A stretch of DNA of 64,000 bases from Maribacter sedimenticola (GTDB lineage Bacteria; Bacteroidota; Bacteroidia; Flavobacteriales; Flavobacteriaceae). Position 1 is the first letter of the stretch; each line of letters starts with the position of its first letter. The notes beneath the pieces were generated by a model. It saw only the letters and a list, made by a program, of their open reading frames with translations, was not told the DNA's origin and did no database searches. Below, piece by piece: positions 9,328 to 16,976 of this stretch. The position numbers and the translations under genes are program-made. Location: contig NZ_FZNV01000002.1 of assembly GCF_900188415.1 (NCBI RefSeq), forward strand, positions 167,339 to 231,338. Reading direction: 5' to 3'.

Positions 9328-10110
9328 ATGGATTTATACTTAAAGGATAAGGTGATTTTAGTTACCGGTGGTTCCGCCGGTATTGGTAAGGGTATAAGTA
9401 TGGGTTTGGCTGCCGAAGGAGCAATTCCATTTATCATTGGTAGAAATAAACAGACCGTAGATGCCACCGCTACGGAAATAGAACGCTTAGGGTTTAGAGC
9501 AGGTAAGGCCTATGCGGAATTAATGGATGGGCAAGCATGTCAGCAAGCCGTAGATGATGCAATTGCCGAATTTGGTAAAATAGACGGCCTGGTTAACAAC
9601 GCAGGGGTAAATGATTCCATAGGATTGGAACATGGTACCGTAGAACAGTTTACGGAATCGATCCATAAAAATTTGACACATTATTATCAAATGGCCCAAT
9701 TGGTTTTGCCACAGCTAAAACAAAACAAGGGATCAATAGTGAATATTGGCTCAAAGACGTCCGTAATGGGGCAGGGCGGTACTTCCGGTTATGCGGCGGC
9801 CAATGGAGGACGCAATGCGTTGACCAGGGAATGGGCGGTAGAATTGGTACCTTATTCAATACGTGTAAACGCAGTAATAGTTGCGGAGTGCTATACCCCA
9901 TTATACGAGCGTTGGATCAAAACATTTGATAATCCCGAAGAAAAATTACGGTCCATTACCGATAAAATTCCTCTTGAAAAACGCATGACGACAGAAAAAG
10001 AAATAGCGGATATGGTACTTTTTCTACTATCTTCAAGATCTAGCCATACCACCGGTCAGCTTGTTTTTGTGGACGGAGGATATACTCATTTAGATAAACC
10101 AGTATTATAA
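9328..10110 (+). CDS. SDR, L-fucose dehydrogenase-like, with Asn replacing the active-site Lys
   Basis: A 260-residue short-chain dehydrogenase that matches from memory the L-fucose dehydrogenase type known from Burkholderia multivorans: start MDLYLKDKV, TGGSAGIG at 13-20, NNAGVNDSIGL, TREWAVEL, and the tail FVDGGYTHLD. It should oxidise L-fucose to L-fuconolactone with NAD(P). The catalytic Ser (about 142) and Tyr155 are present, but the expected Lys at 159 is Asn (Tyr-Ala-Ala-Ala-Asn; AAT at 9802-9804). Family members normally have YxxxK, so activity could be reduced or proton relay rearranged. It lies 6 bp before the permease gene. Confidence 0.82.
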   Translation: MDLYLKDKVILVTGGSAGIGKGISMGLAAEGAIPFIIGRNKQTVDATATEIERLGFRAGKAYAELMDGQACQQAVDDAIAEFGKIDGLVNNAGVNDSIGLEHGTVEQFTESIHKNLTHYYQMAQLVLPQLKQNKGSIVNIGSKTSVMGQGGTSGYAAANGGRNALTREWAVELVPYSIRVNAVIVAECYTPLYERWIKTFDNPEEKLRSITDKIPLEKRMTTEKEIADMVLFLLSSRSSHTTGQLVFVDGGYTHLDKPVL

Positions 10111-10116
10111 CTACCC

Positions 10117-11442
10117 ATGGATCAGCCACAAAAAACACCAATAGTTTCCAAAAAAGTCATTGTTCCTTTTGTGCTGATAACTTCTTTATTTGCGCTGTGG
10201 GGTTTTGCCAATGACATCACCAACCCAATGGTCTCTGCATTTAAAAAGGTATTGGAACTGGATAATTTTCAAGCCTCTTTGGTCCAGTTTGCCTTTTATG
10301 GCGGCTATTTTACAATGGCACTACCGGCGGCTATTTTTGTAAATAAGTATTCCTATAAAAAGGGAATTATTCTGGGACTGGCACTCTATGCCCTTGGTGC
10401 AATGTTGTTCTATCCAGCGGCGGCCTATGAGGAATTCAACTTTTTTTTGGCGGCATTGTATATATTAACCTTTGGACTAGCATTTTTAGAGACTACGGCA
10501 AACCCTTATATTTTGTCTATGGGGTCAGAGGAAACGGCTACACAGCGTCTAAATTTGGCACAGGCCTTTAATCCCGTTGGAGCACTTTTAGGTTTATTGG
10601 TAGCGCAAAAATTTATTTTATCCTCCTTACGGTCAGATGATACATTACCAGATGGTTCTGCAGTATATGCTACTTTATCGGATAGCGCCAAGGCAGTGGT
10701 ACGTACTGCAGATTTGGCCGTAATTCGCGATCCATACGTTTTTTTGGGTTTGGTTGTTTTAATATTCTTGGTAGTGATTGCGGTCTTAAAAATGCCCCGT
10801 CATAAAGAACAGGAAAACAAAGTGGCCGTAGGTAAGTCCATAGGACGCCTTTTTAAATCTAGAAAATTTGTAGGAGGAGTAGTGGCACAAGCCTTTTATG
10901 TTGGGGCACAGATCATGTGTTGGACCTATCTTTACCAGTATGCGGAATCATTTGGTATGGACAATGCCACTGCAGTAAATTTTGGAATTGCGGCATTAAT
11001 ATTGTTTTTGGTGGGCAGGGCCACGGGAACATTATTGTTAAAATATATAGATTCTGGCAAACTTTTGCGGTTGTTCGCCATTGGCGCCTGCCTTTGTACT
11101 GTAATTACCATATTTGTTCCCGGTATGGTTGGGCTATTTGCATTGGTTATGGTTTCATTTTTTATGTCCATCATGTTTCCTACCATTTATGGCATTGCTT
11201 TGGAAGGTCAAGGGGAAGATGCAAAATTTGGAGCGGCATTTTTGGTCATGGCTATTGTGGGCGGGGCATTGATGCCTACATTACAGGGAGTAATTTTAGA
11301 TATGGGAGGAGTAGGTTATACCGATTTGAAAATTTTAGGAGTACCGGAAGTCAATTTTTCGTTCGTTTTACCCCTTACTTGTTTCCTTGTTGTAGCATTT
11401 TATGGTCATTATGTATTTAAATTATCTCTTAAAAAAATGTAG
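10117..11442 (+). CDS. fucP: L-fucose:H+ symporter-like MFS permease
   Basis: 441 residues with about 12 predicted membrane segments. The N-terminus LFALWGFANDITNPM is the hallmark of the FucP group of the major facilitator superfamily, where the conserved Asn-Asp in helix 1 helps couple protons and substrate. FETTANPY-like LETTANPYIL lies in helix 4. It imports free L-fucose across the inner membrane for the adjacent catabolic enzymes. It sits 6 bp after the L-fucose dehydrogenase gene and abuts the mutarotase gene with no spacer. Related permeases carry glucose/galactose or NAG; the operon favours fucose. Confidence 0.9.
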   Translation: MDQPQKTPIVSKKVIVPFVLITSLFALWGFANDITNPMVSAFKKVLELDNFQASLVQFAFYGGYFTMALPAAIFVNKYSYKKGIILGLALYALGAMLFYPAAAYEEFNFFLAALYILTFGLAFLETTANPYILSMGSEETATQRLNLAQAFNPVGALLGLLVAQKFILSSLRSDDTLPDGSAVYATLSDSAKAVVRTADLAVIRDPYVFLGLVVLIFLVVIAVLKMPRHKEQENKVAVGKSIGRLFKSRKFVGGVVAQAFYVGAQIMCWTYLYQYAESFGMDNATAVNFGIAALILFLVGRATGTLLLKYIDSGKLLRLFAIGACLCTVITIFVPGMVGLFALVMVSFFMSIMFPTIYGIALEGQGEDAKFGAAFLVMAIVGGALMPTLQGVILDMGGVGYTDLKILGVPEVNFSFVLPLTCFLVVAFYGHYVFKLSLKKM

Positions 11443-11781
11443 GTGTTGAAAACCATTAGGCACTGTTTTATTTGCGATCTTAAGGATGACCCTAAATTAA
11501 TTGCGGAGTATAGGGCTTATCACAATGAGGTATGGCCAGAGATTATACAGAGCATTAAAAGTGCGGGAATAGTGGATATGGAAATATATCTTCATGCCAA
11601 TAGACTTTACATGATCATGGAGGTGGGCAAAGATTATGATGCGGAGACGAAAGCAAAAAATGATGCGGAAAATCCCAAAGTACAAGAATGGGAAAAATTA
11701 ATGTGGCAATATCAACAAGCTATTCCAAGTGCTAATCCCGGACAAAAATGGGTGCCCATGGAACGAATTTTTAAGTTATAA
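11443..11781 (+). CDS. DUF718 / RhaM-type sugar mutarotase, probably for L-fucose
   Basis: 112 residues of the L-rhamnose mutarotase (DUF718) family, a dimeric alpha/beta ferredoxin-like fold. The motifs RHCFICDLKDDP, YRAYHNEVWPEI (His and Trp of the sugar pocket) and the C-terminal VPMERIFKL are visible. The start is GTG at 11443, immediately after the permease stop; TTG at 11446 is an alternative. At the end of the fucose operon it probably interconverts alpha and beta anomers of L-fucose ahead of the dehydrogenase. It is not the FucU family, so the fucose assignment is from context. Confidence 0.82.
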   Translation: MLKTIRHCFICDLKDDPKLIAEYRAYHNEVWPEIIQSIKSAGIVDMEIYLHANRLYMIMEVGKDYDAETKAKNDAENPKVQEWEKLMWQYQQAIPSANPGQKWVPMERIFKL

Positions 11782-11939
11782 TCAGTTATATCTTTTAAGT
11801 GCAGTTGATAATGCGCATTTCCAATACTAGCAAAGATATTTTTTAAGGTATACTTCTTTAAAGGACTAATTTAACTTTCCTTGTCTTTTAACGGATATCA
11901 CTTCTGACCATATTTACCATCTTAAAGGAAAGATTAATC

Positions 11940-12009
11940 ACGAATTCTAGATAATACCCAACGAATACTAAAACCCATCCTTTTTAGCGATTGTTCACTG
12001 TTAGATTTG
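11940..12009 (+). promoter_or_regulatory. Predicted LytTR-regulator direct repeats and promoter before the VIT/VWA gene
   Basis: ACGAATTCTAGAT (11940-11952) and ACGAATACTAAAA (11961-11973) form a direct repeat with a 21-bp period. TAGATTTG at 12002-12009 is a perfect TAnnTTTG -7 element, 41 bp from the start of the second repeat. The same arrangement with the same spacing recurs at 14321-14390. LytTR response regulators bind such two-turn-spaced direct repeats, and one is encoded at 20016-20765. The transcript would start near 12014. Confidence 0.65.
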
Positions 12010-12039
12010 AATAAGAAATATTAATCTAATACAACGATC

Positions 12040-14187
12040 ATGAAACTATTTTACACTTTTTTATTGTGCGCAATCTGTTATGCAGGTTTTTCCCAAGATA
12101 CTGACAGTCCGTATTTATTGGTCTCTACCGAGAACGCCATTATACCTTTAAAATCTTCCATAACAGAAGCAAATATAGCGGGTACCATTGCCCATGTCCG
12201 CGTTACACAAGTGTATCAAAATAAAGGAACGGAGGCTATAGAAGCTAAGTATGTGTTTCCGCTATCTACACAGGCAGCGGTTCATAAAATGCATATGATT
12301 GTTGATGACCGACTTGTAGTTGCCAAAATATTTGAAAAGCAAGAAGCTAAAAAAGTATACGATACCGCCATTGAAGAAGGTAAACGTGCTGCAAAGTTAG
12401 AGCAACATAGACCCAATGTGTTTCAAATGAATGTGGGCAATATTATGCCTGGCGATGAAATTACGATCGACATTTATTATACCGAAATGTTAGTGCCTGT
12501 AAATGGCGAATATCAGTTTGTGGCACCTGCCGTAGTGGGTCCACGATTTACCGGGGAAAGTACTGAAATAGAAGGTGGTTTTGCAATGCCCTACACGGCA
12601 AAAGGTATTGCAGATAGTTTTGATTTCGATATTTCGGTTAGGCTAAACGCAGGTATGGTCATTCAGCATGTCAATAGTACATCACACGAAATTAAAGTGG
12701 ATTATCCTGATGTGAAAACAGCCGAGATTGTACTATCCGAAAAAAATAAAAATCCGTCGAACAGAGATTTTATCTTGAAATACAATTTAAGGGGCAATCA
12801 AATACAAACCGGATTATTGCTATACGAAGGCGAAGAAGAAAACTTCTTTTCTTTTCAAATGGAACCTCACAAGAATGTAGTGTTAGGCGATATTCCTTCA
12901 CGTGAATATTTGTTTATCGTTGATGTATCGGGCTCTATGAACGGTTACCCATTAGAAGTATCGCGAACCTTAATGCGCAATCTTCTATGTGGATTACGAA
13001 TGACGGATACGTTCAATGTTCAGCTATTTGCATCAAGTTCTACCATGTTTAGCGCTGTGCCTGTAGAAATCAACGAGCAGAATATAGAGGCGGCAATTCG
13101 GTTTTTATCGGAAGGCCAAGGCGGTGGAGGCACACAATTGTTAAGTGCACTGCAAACAGCATATAAACTGCCTAGAAAAGATATGAGCGTAGCAAGGTCT
13201 ATGGTGGTCATCACCGACGGCTATGTTAGCGTTGAAAAAGAAGCCTTTGAACTTATACGGAACAATCTAGACCAAGCCAGTGTCTTCACCTTTGGTATCG
13301 GTTCTAGTGTCAATAGGTATTTAGTTGAAGGTATGGCGAAGGTTTCTAACAGCGAATCGTTCATTGCCACAACGTCGGAAGAAGCTGCCGAAGTGGCTAA
13401 AGACTTTGCAAATTATATAGCAACTCCATTATTGACACGAGTAAAGATTGAATCCAAAGGGTTTGATATGTATGACCTTGCCCAAAAGAGCATACCAGAT
13501 GTATTTGCAGCAAGACCGGTTGTGGTTCACGGCAAATATAAGGGTAAGGCAGAAGGGAAAATTATTGTCACCGGATATCAAGGCAAAAAACGCTTTAGAC
13601 AAGTGTATAATGTAACTGACGGACATTTAAGCAAGCGGAACAAAGCCTTGGGTTATTTGTGGGCTAGAAAGCGAATAGGGGAGTTAGATGATTACCACAA
13701 GCTATTTAATGAAGATGTGAAAGCTGAGGTGGTGGCATTAGGACTAAAATATAATTTGCTGACGAATTACACCTCTTTTGTAGCGGTCGATGAAGCCATA
13801 GTCAATAAAAACGGTACGTTGGCGAAAGTAAAACAGCCGTTGCCAATGCCAGAAAACGTAAACAATTCCGCCGTAGGAGCAGAAGCGGAGGTCAAAGAAA
13901 CCAGCAAATTCAAACGCACGTTCAACATAATTTTTGAAGATGAGATAGCAAAGAATGAAAAAAGACAGTTAACGATGGAATTTAAAGTGATGTATGCCAA
14001 ATTAGTATCAGAATACTTGAAAAAGTATGAAAGTCTGCGTATTAAATTCAATGTTCAAGGCAAGGTTATACGTGTAGAAAAATTAGAAAATGGCAGCTGG
14101 TTCGTTGATGAAAGTATGCAGTTAGAATTTGAAAAAATAAGTTTAAAATCCGTTAAAAAAGAAATCACATTAACATTGAAAAAATAG
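12040..14187 (+). CDS. Exported VIT and von Willebrand A domain protein
   Basis: 715 residues. A signal peptide (residues 1-19, ending GFSQ) is followed by a VIT (vault/inter-alpha-trypsin) domain at about 24-155 (VRVTQVYQNKG, YVFPLS, NVGNIMPGDEI). A VWA domain at about 290-460 has a complete MIDAS DVSGS at 295-299, and the C-terminal 200 residues are unassigned. Family members are secreted or membrane-associated adhesion or metal-dependent binding proteins; the ligand is unknown. It has its own promoter with predicted LytTR repeats and its own terminator, and stands at the head of a cluster of exported proteins and a LytS/LytTR pair, suggesting surface sensing or adhesion. Confidence 0.88.
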   Translation: MKLFYTFLLCAICYAGFSQDTDSPYLLVSTENAIIPLKSSITEANIAGTIAHVRVTQVYQNKGTEAIEAKYVFPLSTQAAVHKMHMIVDDRLVVAKIFEKQEAKKVYDTAIEEGKRAAKLEQHRPNVFQMNVGNIMPGDEITIDIYYTEMLVPVNGEYQFVAPAVVGPRFTGESTEIEGGFAMPYTAKGIADSFDFDISVRLNAGMVIQHVNSTSHEIKVDYPDVKTAEIVLSEKNKNPSNRDFILKYNLRGNQIQTGLLLYEGEEENFFSFQMEPHKNVVLGDIPSREYLFIVDVSGSMNGYPLEVSRTLMRNLLCGLRMTDTFNVQLFASSSTMFSAVPVEINEQNIEAAIRFLSEGQGGGGTQLLSALQTAYKLPRKDMSVARSMVVITDGYVSVEKEAFELIRNNLDQASVFTFGIGSSVNRYLVEGMAKVSNSESFIATTSEEAAEVAKDFANYIATPLLTRVKIESKGFDMYDLAQKSIPDVFAARPVVVHGKYKGKAEGKIIVTGYQGKKRFRQVYNVTDGHLSKRNKALGYLWARKRIGELDDYHKLFNEDVKAEVVALGLKYNLLTNYTSFVAVDEAIVNKNGTLAKVKQPLPMPENVNNSAVGAEAEVKETSKFKRTFNIIFEDEIAKNEKRQLTMEFKVMYAKLVSEYLKKYESLRIKFNVQGKVIRVEKLENGSWFVDESMQLEFEKISLKSVKKEITLTLKK

Positions 14188-14226
14188 GTAGTTAGTTTTG
14201 GTTAGTTGGCTCTCCAAAAGGAGAAG

Positions 14227-14266
14227 AAAACCTGTAAGATGTGTGTCATTTTGCAGGTTTTTATTT
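14227..14266 (+). terminator. Terminator after the VIT/VWA gene
   Basis: Arms AAAACCTG (14227-14234) and CAGGTTTT (14254-14261) are perfectly complementary around a 19-base loop and lead into a T-rich stretch. It lies 39 bp after the stop codon. Confidence 0.65.
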
Positions 14267-14320
14267 TGTTATAAATTGAAGAATAAACATGTTGAAACCT
14301 GAATAAATACGGTCTGTTCA

Positions 14321-14390
14321 ACGAATTCTAGATGAACAGCTACGAATACTAGAACAGCCTAATAAAAGCCTTGTCTCGGTAGTAATTTAG
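14321..14390 (+). promoter_or_regulatory. Second copy of the predicted LytTR direct repeats with promoter
   Basis: ACGAATTCTAGAT (14321-14333) and ACGAATACTAGAA (14342-14354) have the same 21-bp period as the copy at 11940. TAATTTAG at 14383-14390 is the -7 element, again 41 bp from the start of the second repeat. Transcription near 14395 would drive the operon from 14424 to the LytTR gene itself, giving autoregulation. Confidence 0.65.
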
Positions 14391-14423
14391 TAGTGTAGAT
14401 AGAAAACAACTAAAATAATTATC

Positions 14424-14987
14424 ATGAGAAAATTCATCTTTATAGCGTTCGTATTTTGTGTTAGTGCCACTAATGCACAAGAGTTTAATCTAACCGATAC
14501 CTACGATGTTGCCAATCAAAGAACCGTTGGTCAAGAGGAAGAAGATACCTGGGCGGTAGATGTCATTGTAACCAACAATCCAGAGAAGTCTATTGCCACT
14601 TTAAATATTGCAGATTTTGGTCTGTTAGATGAAATAAGAATCTCGGTTTTAGAAGAACCGGCATTAGAAGGTATCACCGAAATTTTGAAAATCACCCTGG
14701 AATATAATACATGTTGTGCAAGTACGGAAGAACAGTATTATTTGGTAACTGCAGATTATGATGTTATAGCGCTGCCTGGTATTAAAAATGAATACGGTTA
14801 TGATCCAATTTCGGATATACACTACATTTTTCCCAATCAACCCTTTGGGAAGGAAGGAACCATACTACGCGCAGTGGTGCAATACACGGAAACCCATACG
14901 ATTAAAGATATCTCAGTTTTAAGAAGTATTGCTTGGAACGATGATGACTTTGGTCAGGAAGAAGCCTTAACGGCAATTAATTATTAA
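14424..14987 (+). CDS. Exported protein of unknown function
   Basis: 187 residues with a clear signal peptide (MRKFIFIAFVFCVSATNAQE, cleavage about residue 18). The mature part is acidic and rich in beta-strand-forming residues, with one adjacent Cys pair (NTCCAS). No family is recognised. It is the first gene of a run of four genes ending in the LytS-type kinase and LytTR regulator, with 18 bp to the next gene, and it has its own predicted LytTR-controlled promoter. The C-terminal half, like that of the next protein, contains a sentence-like pattern of FPNQ/FPSD, T-x-x-x-x-x-I-K-S/D, which hints that the two proteins share a C-terminal domain. Confidence 0.75.
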   Translation: MRKFIFIAFVFCVSATNAQEFNLTDTYDVANQRTVGQEEEDTWAVDVIVTNNPEKSIATLNIADFGLLDEIRISVLEEPALEGITEILKITLEYNTCCASTEEQYYLVTADYDVIALPGIKNEYGYDPISDIHYIFPNQPFGKEGTILRAVVQYTETHTIKDISVLRSIAWNDDDFGQEEALTAINY

Positions 14988-15005
14988 CCCTTAAATTTTA
15001 GAAAA

Positions 15006-15896
15006 ATGAGAAATGTAAAGAAAAGTGCCCTGTTCCTAAGCTTGTTTGCAATGGTAAACTTATTTGCCCAAACAGAACAAGTAGAATTTGAAATTATGGA
15101 CCAAGAAATTCCAGTGGAAGAATTAAATTATGAATACCTGCTTGCACACAAGGTTTTTCTTCGGGAAAAGCCATCGGTGCGAAGTAAAAAAGTAGGTTTG
15201 TTGGATATCGGTACCAAAATGGTATTATGGGAAAAAAGTCTGTACAGCAAAGAAATAGACGGTATAAATAGCCATTGGTACAGGGTTACCACGGAAAATG
15301 AAACCGGATGGGTTTGGGGTGGTATGATAGCTCAAAAATCCTTTGGTAGTATTGCGGACAATCAAGTAAAATTTGTGTACGGTTATGAAAGTAGCACGCA
15401 AAACGAAGCAGGTCTTACCAAGGTAAACTATCAACTTCGGGCTTTTAAAAACGGCCAACAGTTAGATAAGATCGTATTCGATAGCCTACATGCAATACCT
15501 GTTCATATTGAAAACCATGGTAGTCTTGGTTTGTTCAATGTAGAAGATGTTATTACAGTTGATCTGGCCGATGCGGAATCCGGATATCAAGTAGGGAAGA
15601 GCTATGTATTTTGGAACAATGGCAGATTCATAAAAGTGGCAGATTTGGTGGATTATGCCGATAATAATTATTTAAAGACAGAACATTTTGTTTTTCCGTC
15701 TGATATGCAAGGGGTAAAAAGTACCATTCTATTGAAGACAACGATTACGAAGAACATTAAATCCTTAGATGATGCCTTGGCTCAGGATAATGTTGAATTT
15801 ATTACCACACCGTATTCATGGAACGGATCTAAGCTGGTGAAAAAGCAAGAAACCCGTGATATAAAAGATAATGCCGTAGTAAGTATAGACTTTTAA
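15006..15896 (+). CDS. Exported protein with SH3-like (SH3b) domain
   Basis: 296 residues with a signal peptide (about 1-21, ending NLFAQ). An SH3b-like region spans about residues 45-105: LREKPSVRSKKVGLLDIGTK, then a WYRV strand and GWVWGGMIA, the usual closing strand of bacterial SH3 domains. The C-terminal half is unassigned. Bacterial SH3b domains bind peptidoglycan or peptides in the envelope; whether this one does is not known. It is 18 bp after the previous exported protein and 9 bp before the caspase-like gene, so it belongs to the same transcript. Confident as a gene, tentative as to role. Confidence 0.8.
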   Translation: MRNVKKSALFLSLFAMVNLFAQTEQVEFEIMDQEIPVEELNYEYLLAHKVFLREKPSVRSKKVGLLDIGTKMVLWEKSLYSKEIDGINSHWYRVTTENETGWVWGGMIAQKSFGSIADNQVKFVYGYESSTQNEAGLTKVNYQLRAFKNGQQLDKIVFDSLHAIPVHIENHGSLGLFNVEDVITVDLADAESGYQVGKSYVFWNNGRFIKVADLVDYADNNYLKTEHFVFPSDMQGVKSTILLKTTITKNIKSLDDALAQDNVEFITTPYSWNGSKLVKKQETRDIKDNAVVSIDF

Positions 15897-15905
15897 GATA
15901 AAGCA

Positions 15906-16934
15906 ATGATGTATAAGTGTTTTATTATCGTTTTGGTGAGTGTGCTAATGCTTGGTGGCAAGAAGCCGTTTTCGCAGCAGTCGGGAACGGCACTTGCTTT
16001 CCCAAACACGAGCATTCAGGAATCTATCGTATTTATAGCTGGTTTTGATGAGAGTGACAATACCTATTATAGCAATGCAAAACAGTATTTTAAAAAACAG
16101 GGTATGCCTATTGTAGAGGGTTTACATACTATAAATGAGATTATCGCTTACATTAACAATGCAGGGGAGAACCAAGTTCAGTTCAAAGAAATTCACATAG
16201 TAAGTCATAGTAATGCCTGGTTGGGTATGTCCATGAGAATTAAGGAAAATGGCGAACGCATTACCATAAATAGCTTAGAACGTGCAGTTAAGGAGTATAA
16301 CATAGAAACCATTTGCAAAGAATATACAGGCAATACTAAGATTGTTTTTCATTCATGTGGATTGGGCGAAAACAAGGCATTGCTAACAAAATTGAAGCAT
16401 TTTTTTAAGGCAGGTCAAGTAAGTGCATCGCCCTATTTTAATGTATTTGGCGGTAAATATGCAGAACATTACCTGGCAAAACCTTATTATGGGTATTACC
16501 CAACGGCAGAGTCTAAAGGTCCTGCTTTTCTATCCCAAGAATTTAGAGAAAACTACCCAGATGTACATATAGATTGGTTAACTGCTTTAACCACTAGACA
16601 AGAGTCTTCATTTGGTGAGGCTTATAGTTTTAAATTTAATATTCCGGTTGAATGGGAATTTACTTTTGACAACAGCAACGATATGCCTAAATTGGCAGAT
16701 AAGGAAGCTATTATGGATTGGGTTTCAGAATCTCCAGAAATGGCGGAGGTATTGTTTGCCTTACAAATTCCGATAGAAAAATTCCGTTGGAGAAGTACGG
16801 TAAATGGTAATACGCTAATTATTAAAGGAAAAACCACGGTGCTGTGTGTATTGGCACCTATTTTGCAGTCCAATGGTGCCAATGAGTACCAAAATGTGTC
16901 GGTAGAAGACCGTTCGCTTTATCAAATATTATAG
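15906..16934 (+). CDS. Exported protein with caspase-fold-like (DUF4347/CHAT-like) His-Cys pattern
   Basis: 342 residues, N-terminal hydrophobic segment (about 4-18) consistent with export. Between residues 40 and 185 the pattern resembles clan CD peptidases: strand SIVFIAGFD, then EIHIVSHSNAWLG with candidate catalytic His101, then TKIVFHSCGLGEN with candidate Cys151, then VSASPYFNVFGG, which resembles the V-x-A-S-x-x-x-G end of DUF4347 domains. The final 110 residues are unassigned. No function is proven; peptidase activity is inferred from these motifs. It precedes the sensor kinase by 42 bp in one operon. Confidence 0.75.
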   Translation: MMYKCFIIVLVSVLMLGGKKPFSQQSGTALAFPNTSIQESIVFIAGFDESDNTYYSNAKQYFKKQGMPIVEGLHTINEIIAYINNAGENQVQFKEIHIVSHSNAWLGMSMRIKENGERITINSLERAVKEYNIETICKEYTGNTKIVFHSCGLGENKALLTKLKHFFKAGQVSASPYFNVFGGKYAEHYLAKPYYGYYPTAESKGPAFLSQEFRENYPDVHIDWLTALTTRQESSFGEAYSFKFNIPVEWEFTFDNSNDMPKLADKEAIMDWVSESPEMAEVLFALQIPIEKFRWRSTVNGNTLIIKGKTTVLCVLAPILQSNGANEYQNVSVEDRSLYQIL

Positions 16935-16976
16935 TAGCAATGGCGTTAGTTTAATACATAAAAGAAATCCGTTTTT

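Noticed and set aside
10917-11420. 167-codon frame inside fucP
   Set aside because: Trp/Cys/Tyr-rich shadow of the permease in another frame.
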